This document shows, piece by piece, positions 44,771-55,928 of a stretch of 64,000 nucleotides of DNA (the first letter of the stretch is position 1; every line of letters begins with the position of its first letter). The stretch is from contig NC_079485.1 in assembly GCF_026230105.1 (NCBI RefSeq), positions 12,222,872 through 12,286,871 of the forward strand. The letters run 5' to 3'. The notes under the pieces were generated by a model. It was not told the origin of the DNA, made no database searches, and saw nothing but the letters and a program-made list of their open reading frames with translations. Position numbers and translations under genes: made by a program. Source of the DNA: Diorhabda sublineata (taxonomy: Eukaryota > Arthropoda > Insecta > Coleoptera > Chrysomelidae).

Positions 44771-47700
44771 GTCTTATTAGACTATTAAACTGCTACATAT
44801 ATAAAAAATAAAAGAAATAATTGTTCAGTAAAAATGAAAACTAAAAGAACAAGACAGACGAAATCAATTTCAGAAAAACAAATTAACATGTTAAATGAAA
44901 GTAAAATAACAGAATATGAATTTGTAAGATACCTATTATATTCAAAATGTAATAATGTAATATTTAGAATGCAAAATATTTTGTACTTAAATACACTGTA
45001 AATATATGTATAATTTTTGTTTTTCATTTCGTAATTAAAATCCCGAGCTGCATAATCTTCCGTCACGAGTTGTCTAATCTTCACGACAACCACGATCACG
45101 AGTTGGCACATTGTAACAGAAGTTAAAATTTTATGGTGGGCTTAAAATCACAAGTTGGCGCACGCCTCAAGAAAGTTTGTCTGAGATGATACGGTTACGC
45201 TATTGGATAGGGGTACAATATTGCATTGTATTTCTTAGTAAAAAGATACGTTTAATTAAATCGTTACGAAATTCTGTAGTGTTTCATAAATTTTGAAACC
45301 AATGATTTTAAAATTGAAATATTCGTTTTCATATATTAATAGTAACACTTTTCGGAAAATTGCTCAATAACAAACGAATTTTAAAAACAATATAAGAATT
45401 ATATCTGTTAATTTTAAAGGATAATTGAAAGTAGTCACAGGTAAACAATAAAAAATATTAATGAATCACTGTCAGTTTCAATATTAGTCGAACACTGCAA
45501 AGTAGTCCAGCAAATTTGACAAGAGAACATACCAGGTTTAGTGTCTCAATAAATTATAACTTATGTTTCAGACACATGACTAAGATATAATAATGCTTTT
45601 CTTATTTATTCACACTCTTTCTATTCGTAGGGTGAATTTATAAACACTGTCTCTTACGTTCTTTATGTATGTAAACACTTAACGCTGCACTTAACTAACT
45701 TATAATAATTAACTTATCACTAGCTTTTAACTAACTTATATAATTTATTCAAAATTTTCTATTACTCTCTAAAAAATAAAGAAACAAAACAAATAAATTA
45801 ATAGACCTTCCTAGAAATTAGTTCAAAAGAAGCAATGTAAACAAATCGCCTGCCGGCCGGATGCTTCATGTCGGGGACGAGTTCGTAATAATATGGTGAA
45901 AACGTTAAAACCCCAAGAATTTTATTGTAGTGAAATGTGTCTCTCTGAAACAAACATAATGACTGTTTTTGTCATTATGTTTTTATATTGATGATTGGTC
46001 AAAGAGTTTTTTACAATTTCAATTGCAATATAAGTCTTTCAACGCTATTACAGTGTGACAATAACCACTATGACTTTGTTTCCAAAAATACTAACGCTCA
46101 GATTCTGAGTTGGTTTTAATGCTGTCACTGGCCATAATTTCAATGATTCAACATAATACTTGGGAGAGTCACCAAAAACTGCTAGTCCTTCCTTCGTGAT
46201 TAGGATAACACTTAGGAAAATTCATTTCTCATAATTTGCTTATTAATTAAGTGTGAAGAGTATTATTTAGATGTTCTCATTCGCATATACGAATTTCGAA
46301 ATTAGAGTTTTTCAGAATCAAAGTTGGTTCATCCACTACAGAGTAGATGGGGACGCCAGTTGTGAAGAAGTGATGCATATGACAATTTCTTTGAAGTCTG
46401 TTATATTTTTTAAGAGCTCTTATTTATTGTAGCATGTCATAAGGAATTTTTTTGTATTCCTTTTGTTTAATCGCAAGATTTCCCATCATCATTATCAATT
46501 TTATCCATTTCTTTGAAAAATAGGACAAGTAATGAAGGAAATCTCGTCACTTTATTTCATACTCGTTTACCATACTTGAAACTGTAGTATTCGAACAATG
46601 GATAACATTTTATGATGCACCCTTCATAAGCAGTTTTCTTATGTGAGAGTATGATTGGTCTGTTAATTTACGTATCCCTGAGGCAACAATTCCCGGCTAA
46701 CGCTACATCAACACGGAAGCATAGGGAGCTCTAGATCGGGAGGGAGGCGAGACGCCACATTGAAGGGCTGAAGGCTTATCACAGGAATAAAATTAGACAC
46801 TTAGCATAAACTCCAAATAGATTGGGACTTGATTGAGGTGGGTGTAAGTGAAATTCCTTCAATATACAGGGAGGTATATTCACACTGTAATCTAATCGAC
46901 TTGGTAATAAATGGTATTTCACTATAGGAACATGAACTTATTGACAAGATTTTTTAAAACTGATGACGAAGCTCAGAATATACTTTATTATTTAAAAATC
47001 ATCCTTCAAAAGAAGTTGCCTTCAATGAGTATGTAAGCGTTATTTAACATCCACCCGTCGTTAAATATATGGAAAGCTAAAGATAATGTATGTATTAAAT
47101 TTAGAAAATTACATGCGAGGATTATTTTCTTTCTATTTCTTCATGAACTTAAGTGCCCTTATTATGGTTTGACTACGTCTCTTTTCCTTACGATTTCTTA
47201 TTGCTAGTAGCCAGTGCAACTGAGCCGCCAGCGAATGTGTTCTTAAATTCGTTATTTGCTGATGTCGATATAAGACATATAATAATGATCACATGACCCT
47301 TTACAATTGTGGTCTAGTTAAAAAATGCTTGACATACTTCATATGTAAATTATTAATATTAATTTTTGTTTCAGGTAAGCTATTCTGCAATTGTTCATTG
47401 TGACAAAATGGGTATGTCAGTTTAACTTCAAATTTACTTGATAAATTTTCATAATTATATCAGTACAGTATCATAAATTACGTTAGCACTGTATTCAATT
47501 TTTTCCGTCAAATATAGATCAAAATCTAAGTGTTGATATTAATAAGCAACCGAATAAAGTTTCTGAAGTTTTGCAAGACAAAAATCTAAAAAGTTCTCAT
47601 CTTGCATTTACGAAAGGTTGATTTAAAATTTCATTCTTGGTTGGCGGTCAGTCGTTTTGCATATTGAAAGCGTATAAATATAGGTTACACACTTTACTTA

Positions 47701-48729
47701 GCAGTATTATTAATGTTGACAATAATTTCCGAGAGTTAAGCAATATTGTGATGATGAGATAGCTTGAAGTATTAACATTGATGTGTTAAGGCTAATACCT
47801 TTCCAATGCGAGTTGATTTCTATTGATTTTATTACGGTCGATATAAAAGCATCAGTAGCAAGGCTAAATAGAAACATAAAACTTGCCTTCTAGCTGCTCG
47901 TAATATTCTTGTATAAGTCATGTTGATGATGCGAATGCATAGAAATTGGAAAATGTACAGATCATGAGAAAACAATGAATTCACATTTGTATCAAAAGGA
48001 TTTTTCAATTAATAGCTTTACAAAAAGTTATTGATAATTCTTCATACACCTGCGAGTATTCGATTTGATCAGTAAATCTTTATAAGGTTAATCTAAATGA
48101 TATCTCTACTTTTTATGACTTTCTACATAATTTAGTCTCATTTTGTATATATTGGAAAAGGAATTTAGTCGGTTTTCTTCCGTTCTCGTTATATTTCCAG
48201 TTTCTTCATCGCTCACTTAATTCATTTGAGGGTAACTTGGACATTACATGTTTGACGGGTATCAACATGTTCTGTTAAGGTTGATCATATACACGTATGC
48301 AGCTGGAATAAATAAACTTATCATGACCAGTCAAAAACGCCGCCATTTTTAGTATTGTAGTGATTTTCAATATATATAATATAAAAATATAGTTTTTCGT
48401 ATTTGTTGAAAAAGTGTGACAGTCGTCCAATCACATTTGAAGTGTAATGGCATATTTGTAACCCCCAATGAACGTATAATACACTTCCTTTATCGTAACA
48501 AAACGGTGTGGACGAATTGCACATTGCAGAATTTCACTTATTTTTAGTTGAATATAACCAATGGCATCATGTGAACAAATTAAAAAATAAGCTATTAGGA
48601 AAAGATGATAATAACATCCATAAGTAATATATTTTTAACGATATATTTGAGTCGTTTATTACATCATAATATACAAAATGCGCCGAAATAACACCTGAAA
48701 TGTTTTTAAGTTTGGAGATAGCAAGCAAA
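44771..48729. other. No certain gene; short repeats and an exon-like pair
   Basis: AT-rich, with tandem GAGTTG motifs at 45044-45162 (see findings), a GC-rich spot CCTGCCGGCCGGATG near 45850, and the exon-like pair at 47375-47616 listed separately. No TE coding was recognised. Confidence 0.4.
47375..47616 (+). other. Possible start exons of a host gene
   Basis: Segment 1 is 47375-47411: acceptor TTTTTGTTTCAG, 37 bases, then donor ATGG|GTATGT. It contains ATG 47408 in the insect-like context CAAAATGG. Segment 2 is 47518-47616, after AATATAG and before AAAG|GTTGAT. Spliced, they give 34 open codons starting MDQNLSVDINKQPNKV and ending LKSSHLAFTK. The mix is hydrophilic and plausible for protein, but I recognise no family, and both flanking signals of segment 2 are weak. 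A decayed copy of segment 1 lies at 450-485. Confidence 0.22.
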
Positions 48730-49258
48730 GTAACAACTACACAAGAATAACTTTACTGTGTACCTCGATGGTAGTTATAAATAAGAAATTGGGTCCTAAA
48801 GTAGAAAATACTCTAAATGTTGCACAAAGGTTAGTCCGCAGAGGTAGAATATACATGATCACGTATTTACCATCAAACAACTTATAGATAAAACTGTCCG
48901 CCGATATACAAATGCATTATTTGGATTTATTGATATGGAGGAACCTTATGATAAAGTACCATAGTGATCCCAGTCAAATACCTTGAAACAGAAATAAAAA
49001 ATACATCCAATGAAGACGCAGAGAATGCCAAGAAAACTGAAAAAGCTTTCGATACATATTGTAGTATGAACAACTTCCTAATGAATAAACACGAAACTAA
49101 ATGTTAATGAAGCAATTTAGAGACCAATATTGATTTAATTGATTCTCAATAATGGACAAGTGCAATGCAAGTTACAGAGATAAAATATTTTAGGCATGTG
49201 AGAGGTGTTACCAAGAAAAATAGTTCGCTCATGGAATTCATTAAACAAAGACAATTAA
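48730..49258 (+). pseudogene. LINE reverse-transcriptase fragment with internal deletion
   Basis: The plus strand reads NNYTRITLLCTSMVVINKKL, like the N-Y-R-G-I-S-L-L motif that opens non-LTR reverse transcriptases. It continues with NVAQRLVRRGR, then, frame-shifted, IKQLIDKTVRRYTNALFGFI and DMEEPYDKVP, the first catalytic Asp region (L-F-V-D-x-x-K-A-F-D-x-V-P in relatives). The palm with the Y/F-A-D-D box is deleted. The thumb region follows: EDAENAKKTEKAFDTYCSMN, NFLMNKHETK, then EIKYFRHVRGVTKKNS. Stops and frameshifts are present. It is a different family from the LINE at 20890. Confidence 0.7.
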
Positions 49259-50720
49259 TGTAGTGGGTTAGGCAAATAAGTTGTAATTTGTAGAACCGTT
49301 GACGATATTCATACTGAACACACTGTTTACACTACTACCACCCACCAATAAACCTTCTCCCGCGAAAATTAATTACAGCGGGAAGACCTAATTGGCGGGA
49401 ATCTTCACATTTGTATTACTAAACCAAAAAGTGTTTAGTTCACTTTCAGTCTTTGACGTCCATGGTGTTTCATCCGTTAATTTTTTAGATAGTTGAACAG
49501 AGCGAGTTTATATAAAGTGTGGAAAGTAAAAGCACGAAATATGAACACGAATGATAATGACATGCTAATTTGACGTGGTACTCGACTATAAAGAGTCGGA
49601 AAGCAATCGATTCTTATCTCTGTTCGAATATCCTCAGTGCTCACTACTGTCACCCATTTGTCCCATTACAAAACAACTTATACAATTGAGAATATTGGAA
49701 ATTCAACAATAAAAATCATACATCTTTCATTCAAATTTTTTAATACTGTTTAGAAAGCATTTTATTATTGTGTTATTCGATATCCGAGCAATTTATCACC
49801 CGATTCTCTCCACATAACATTTTATGAAAACGTTTATTTGTTTACACGTTTCATGATGTCATGATCATAGTGAATATGGTTTGCGGCGATTTAAATTTAT
49901 GAATAAAAGTTTTTTTTAAATTTAATTTAATAAAACCTTTAACCACTTTTTTAAATTTTAATTCATACATTTGATTATACATTTTGATTGTTGAAAAGAG
50001 GATTTTACTCAACGTTACAAACTGTAATGTTGCATATTGGATTTTGTGAATAAGCAACTAGCTTCGTCAGTTTTCGGTGGTGAGTCAATATGCCTTCGTA
50101 CACCGTTGAAAAACAACATGGCTACTTAATTAGATATTATATATAATAAATAATGGACTCTGGTTTCATAAAAGTTGTTCAATTTTTTAATTCAATGATT
50201 TTTTCAAATTTAGTTGTCAACAATGCTTTTATAAGAAATTGTATTGATTGACAAAATAGTAGGCGATCAAGTATAAGAGCGAAACGTTTCATGCTGCATA
50301 CGATCGATATATTAGAATTAGATGTGATGTAGTTACAAAAACCGAAACGCATCATGCTGTAAGATAATATGAATCTACCTTGAATTCTTTCTACAGCGTC
50401 ATCCCAGTAGTTTTTGGTGCTTGGTTTGTTTTTCTTTCCTCATTCTAACTTCTGTTTATCGCATATCAGTTTCATAAAAGTTTTATATATCATGCTTTGC
50501 GTTTCCTGTCAAATATGTATCTCAGGAGCCTACAATGGTTGCTGCGTTTATAACTTGGTTTCTTGTTTTCTGGTAAATCTCAAGGTAGCTTGTTATATCT
50601 ATTATACTGTGGCAGCAATTCGAAATATGATTTGTTCAATTTAACCTTTATTGCTATCGACTTAAGAATCATACATTGTCTTGGTAAAATAATGATTTTA
50701 TCTTCGACATATGAGGCCGT
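49259..50720. other. No gene; possible promoter-like patch
   Basis: A cluster of three GCGGGA-type sites (49358-49401) lies about 110 bp upstream of a TATATAAAG (about 49509). No coding motif follows. The rest is AT-rich with hydrophobic chance frames. Confidence 0.35.
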
Positions 50721-51345
50721 TCATCCTTGATTTTTGTATTTAAACGATCTAACGACTATGTAGTATAAGCTAATGATTGTCTCTTCTTTTTGGAGATAGT
50801 AAATGAACAATATTCCATGCGCATCCCAAAATACTGCAGACGTAACCTTCCCAGCTGACTGTTGTGCCTTTGGACGCTTTGGACGTGGTTCACCAGCTGC
50901 AGTCCTCTTAGATGATGATCGTTTTGATTCCGGAGTGAAGTGGTAGATCCATGTCATAAATCGACGCAAAAAATCTAAAATATTTCGTGTAAAAGTGGTC
51001 AAACAATGCTCCGCATCACGATGTTGTTTTTGATCGACTGCGAGTAAACGCGGCACTCACTTTGAAAATGGTTTCTCATGATCAAATGTTCATGCATAAT
51101 TGTGAACACACTCTGCCTTCTGATATATTTACAGTCTCTGCTATCTCACACAATTTCAATTTATGATTAGACATAATCAATTCGTGGAATTTTTGATGTT
51201 TTTTAGAGTAACCACCTCGTTCACCATTACCACGTTTAAATTTAGCAAACCAATAACTAATGGTTCTTTTCGATGGAGCAGAATTCACTTTTCAAGCCAT
51301 TGCCGAGCTTGTGCAGTATTTTTTTCATCAAGAAGCAATAATAAA
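50721..51345 (-). pseudogene. Mariner transposase pseudogene, 3'-truncated
   Basis: The minus strand starts near 51345 with LLLDEKNTAQARQWLEK, then SAPSKRTISYWFAKFKRGN (first helix-turn-helix), KLKLCEIAETVNISEGRV (second), VPRLLAVDQKQHRDAEHCL, RRFMTWIYHFTPESKRSSSK and GEPRPKRPKAQQSAGKVTSA followed by VFWDAHGILFIYYLQKE. This is a well-preserved mariner of the type with an F-T-P-E-S-x-R-Q-S-x-E-W core. Where intact relatives have R-R-F/Y-x-T-M-D-E-T-W, this copy has RRFMTW, an in-frame loss that removes the first catalytic Asp. The coding ends near 50721, before the second and third Asp blocks. A frameshift lies at about 51060-51080. Confidence 0.85.
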
Positions 51346-53957
51346 TTAACACACAAAATCAAAAAAACACCTGTTTTATAATCTTTTAACTAGAAACTAT
51401 AATTTGCATCTTGTTTGCATACAGTTCCCATTCTTCTTATGTTATCATTATTCTTCAACAAACTTCAAAATTTACTTTTGTTTTTATTTTTCTTATTTAT
51501 TTGATTTTCTACTAAAATATTCATATTCATTGGTCAGAAACTTTTGTTAATGTTGGTGATAAAGTTTATAAATCATCTAACAGTTATAACTATCATAAAT
51601 ATCAAAAACTATCCAAATAATACTATAATGCAACAATTTCAAGAAACACATAAAAATTTTATTCAAATAATAAATATGTTTTTTTACCTGATAAGTTTCT
51701 CCACTTTGAAGAACTGATTAAAAGGAAGGTTTATCGTATCTTTCACGCTCCTTTTAACATTGTAGTTCATAAAATTTCCATGTATCATACATTACATTGC
51801 TTATTCCATATTACTTATTCTTATTACTTCAAATATTACATTTTCCGAAGTGGCCACTTTCAAATAAAGTTTTGTATCTATTTTTGTTTGGTAAAATACA
51901 ATTTGATTTTTAATTTATGTTTATTAAATTTCTTTCGACTTGGTCTTTCCGTTCAAAAATTAAAGCATACGGTATGATTAACCTTTTAATATATTCCATT
52001 TCTAACGTAAAAAATTGAAATTATCCATTGTTTAGTGTAGAATTAACATAATACATTTTTAATTCAGGTCTGTAAAATATCCTTATAATATCTAGGAAAC
52101 ATATTAATAGTTTACATCTTTATTTAATGTATCAAAGTAATTGTGTGCATTATTTAGTAAAAAAGTAGAAGTGAAAAGCAATAAAATTATTTAATTTTTC
52201 ATCTTGGATATTTTTCTGTTTAGTTATATTAAGGATTTATGTTTTATGATTTCATAAATAGCGACAAGAAAATGTTTTTAACCTAAAGGTTTTTAAGCCT
52301 ACGCTTTTACAAAGCAGCAAGGGGATCAGATTATAGATCTTCTATTTCAAATGAAATTGCCAATTTAAAATAAGAAGTGGTAAACAACATTAAGTAAGAA
52401 ATTGATACTACAAAGGCATTAGATTTTCATATGATCATTGGAAAGGAGTTAGAAGGAGAGAGAATCCTGTTCATCCGATATGAACTTTGACATGTACATC
52501 ATAGACAGATATATTATTGTTTGAAATTTAGTTTTCGAAAGATTATCAAAAATTTGAAAATAGTAGATGACACTAATGTGAAAACAATTTGAAACTTTAC
52601 TGCTAAAGCAGAATACTTCATTTGGGTTTTTTCTTCTGTAATATTGTTCTAAATATAGTCTATGCTACTTCTGGCTCTAACCATCGTGCTCTGCCAATAT
52701 AATCCCAAAAATCAAAGACACAAAGACATGCATAGAACAAAGAACATAAAAAACACTTAGAGTGTCAACAACTTTTTCCTCTGCTTCTCTAAATATAATT
52801 CTAAGCAAGTGTACCACAGTTTCCGTCGAGTGCAAAACATCAACGAAATAAACATGTTTAGTTTGAATCTATCTTCTCCCAGGTCACAGGTTTATAAATC
52901 TTTATTTGTGACCAATTTTTCCTTCGTTCTAGAAATAAAAGAAAGGACGTACTTCTATTAGAAAAATTTTTTGAATCTACCCACATTAACTCTTTAAATC
53001 AATAAATATGGTTAACTTTTTTCATTTTGTACTATTGAAAAACTGTAACGTTGGTTGCTCGGTTTAGTTAGTCTATAAGAGAAAATTTCATCCCTCTAAA
53101 TTTTTGATTTGTTACCCATTATCTTGACACTGGAAATTCAACTTCTATTAATAGTTAAAATTATTTGAGACACAATTCCAGCAATTTATAACAATTATAT
53201 CAATCATGGCGGCTGCCTCTCTCGTACCGTAGAACATAGAATCTAAAAGATCGATCGTCCCCTTCTCTCGGTCAGGCCATATGCATGAACGGTTTTTACT
53301 ACTGGATTCTTATAATGTGGATTTCTGTGCTTTATAACAGATTTCTCCTACCATCCTTATATGACTCTCTTACACAATTAATTTAGAAAAAAATAGTAAT
53401 CTATAAACATGTACTGAATATCCGTGATTGTCATATTCAGCTGTGTATAAAAGGGGTGAAACAGAAAGATTTGTGAATATTCATAAATTTTGTTTTGTAA
53501 AATTGCTAATCTTATTAGTATTTATTTTTTGTTGCATCTTCTGTTTTACACACAATATGTCTATTATGGAATTATTTCTTCCTTCAAACACTATTTTTTA
53601 TTTGAAGAACGCTAGAACCTGCTGATTAGTATTTTCAGTTACAATTTTTACATACAATAATAATGTATTTGTAGATATATCCTAGTAGACTTTTTTAACT
53701 GGCAACACTTCCAATTATTTCATTATCTACCATATGAAAAACAGGCAATCTAGTTGTTATATATATATAACAAAAATATAATTTCTATGATATAAAAATA
53801 CTGATTACTAACAACTAACTAACAAAGTCAGTTCGACTGAATAAATCTTTCAATACATCTCGTTGTTTCTTGAACTGATATTTAAATTTTACGGATTAAT
53901 TTTTATGCAGAAACAACAAGAAAACAAACGCAAAGTAACATCTATTCGAAGAAATAT
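51346..53957. other. No certain gene
   Basis: AT-rich. A short GC-richer patch at 53203-53290 contains ATGGCGGCTGCCTCTCTCG but the frame closes after seven codons. No motif seen elsewhere. Confidence 0.45.
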
Positions 53958-54660
53958 CCGAACCTGCTACCCGTATCGCAAATAATTTAGGGAAAACAGG
54001 CATGTATGAAAAACAAGTACTTATAGACAAACTGCTCTTGGTGAAGATATGGAAGTGAGTTTATTACTATCTTATGTTAAAAAAATTTCTAATACATCTA
54101 TCAGGTTGATATTTAATGATATTGGAACAAGCCAGTCGGCAGTAGCCCGAATTCTCAAAGCACATAAATTATATCCTTTCAAACTTATAAGCCTTCAGAA
54201 ATTACTGGGAGATAATCCTGATAAAAGATTGCAGTTTAGTTGACATGTAATAAATTAACTAGGCACCAACGACATTATAATAGAGACATTTTCTTTTCAG
54301 TACATGCTAATGTCTCGAATGGAGTCATATGTTTCTTGCATATATGTATGACTATAGGTAGAGAGGACCTTTTTCCCACCGAGATCTCAATCCTTTGGAT
54401 TTATACTTATGACGTTACTTGAAAATTCCGATAGCCTTTAAGATATTGGAAAATTGTCTATGTACAACAATATCAGTATTTGCTCCGTTGTAATAATTGA
54501 GTTCAATTATATTTTCACATTTTTTTGATAATTACGTTCATTTTTATTATTGTAATTTGTAAGGAATAGAAATTTGATATTTTGCAGTTACGTACAAATT
54601 TACAAACTATAAAAAAATAGCTATCAGAATATTGCCTTTTCTAGGACACCTTGTATACAT
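53958..54660 (+). pseudogene. Tc1/mariner-superfamily relic with right terminus
   Basis: An N-terminal DNA-binding part is readable: ALGEDMEVSLLLSYVKKISN, then IGTSQSAVARILKAHKLYPF, and LISLQKLLGDNPDKRLQF. It matches the T-G-I-S-Q-S-S-V-x-R-I-L-K-x-H-K-x-x-P-Y-K pattern of insect Tc1-like transposases. The catalytic domain is mostly deleted. The remains resume near 54350 with a GRED string and RDLNPLDLYL-RYLKIPIAF, the third-acid block (R-S-P-D-L-x-P-L-D-x-x-L-W-G-Y-L-K). The right terminus CTAGGACACCTTGTATA is at 54641-54657. It is related to, but not the same as, the element at 3236. Confidence 0.65.
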
Positions 54661-55241
54661 CTGAGAATTTCACAAAAAAATAGAATTTCAACTATTGGAA
54701 TGATGCCAAGTTATAAACACTCTCTGCGTTATAAAACAAATGAAATGTTTCCAAATAATCCAAAAATATGAGTGTTAGAATAAAAATAAAATTTTCAAAA
54801 TATTGGCCAATCACTATTACACATCATTATTGCAAAAAATGAAAGCTATTTTATTTTATTAAAAACACACACAGTATATTGATATCGCAAATTTTGCGGG
54901 AGCCGGGTGGACTTAAACATTAATGAGAGCTGTGCACCTCTACCGAGGTCTCTTCCCAGTCAATTAATAAACAAAAACGATACATACAAGGATTAATACG
55001 ATTTCGTACGCGTTGGTATCACTTTGTACTATTGCGTATTAATCGATACAAATACAGCGCCATCGGTGCGATAAAAGTATTGCATGTGTATGGACCCTTA
55101 GTTAAAATGCTATATTAAGAAGGCGACAATATAATACCCTTGCGTGCAATAAAATAGACGCACCCTGTACATACGAAATACAAAAAAGTGATTACCACAA
55201 GTCGGAACAAAACACTCAAAAATTAACATATACTTATTGTG

Positions 55242-55243
<2 letters not shown>
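54661..55243. other. No recognisable gene
   Basis: Contains a GC-richer stretch (about 54890-55080, for example GCGGGAGCCGGGTGG) with no coding motif, possibly untranslated TE sequence. Confidence 0.35.
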
Positions 55244-55306
<63 letters not shown>

Positions 55307-55308
55307 CA
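55244..55308. repeat. (TA)n microsatellite, left of the Penelope-like fragment
   Basis: A TA run of about 65 bp with one TATTTA interruption. Together with the imperfect TA tract at 55866-55928 it brackets the Penelope-like fragment. Confidence 0.95.
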
Positions 55309-55392
55309 TAAATTTCTTTAATTTTTTATTTCTTAGACCTTTTAATATGTTTATGTTTCTAAATGGAACAGAAATGAACGAAACATCAAAAC

Positions 55393-55865
55393 AAACATTT
55401 TTCTCTACCATATGTACAAGGACTTTACCAACAACTATTATTAAATTATTCTAATAAATATATTAGTATAAGCCATAAAGGAGAAAGAGTACATAATCCA
55501 AATATTTCACTAAATAGAAATTCAAAACACAAAAAACAAAAGAAGTAATATTATACATCAAGTGCCTTGTACTAATTGTGACGCTGTCCACATAGGGCAA
55601 ACATCTCAGTATTTACAAAATAGACTAAGAGGTCATCAATACGATAAAAAAAATAAAACTGTGTTAACGAACCATGAAATATCAAAAGACATAAATTCAA
55701 TTACAAAGATTCAAATATATTCTTATTCTGATGTTCATGATGTAGGTGATCTATTGATTAATATAAATACCCAAATTGTCAGTGTTAATATCATATTTTG
55801 AAACGTCAAATTTTATCTTGCAAAAATTATTAAAAAATTAAACAGAGGAGACTTAAAATCAAGAA
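55393..55865 (+). pseudogene. Penelope-like element fragment with GIY-YIG endonuclease (copy C)
   Basis: The plus strand reads LPYVQGLYQQLL, the linker after the reverse transcriptase of Penelope-like elements. After a frame change it reads SNIIHQVPCTNC and DAVHIGQTSQYLQNRLRGHQ. The P-C-x-x-C followed by V-x-I-G-Q-T-x-x-x-L-x-x-R-x-x-x-H is the GIY-YIG endonuclease with its linked zinc knuckle. The frame from the Pro-Cys motif (55562) stays open for about 79 codons to 55801. The 3' end GAGGAGACTTAAAATCAAGA follows at about 55845-55864 and runs into TA repeats. The reverse-transcriptase domain is missing, so it is 5'-truncated, as usual for these elements. One frameshift lies near 55545. Confidence 0.75.
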
Positions 55866-55928
55866 CATATATTATATATATTATATTATTATTATATTAT
55901 ATATTATATATATATATATATATATATT
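55866..55928. repeat. Imperfect TA/TTA tract at the Penelope-like 3' end
   Basis: TATATATTATAT-type sequence directly following the conserved 3' terminal motif of the Penelope-like element. Confidence 0.9.

Noticed and set aside
53203..53232. ATGGCGGCTGCCTCTCTCG as a gene start
   Set aside because: The frame closes after seven codons and no convincing donor or downstream exon was found.
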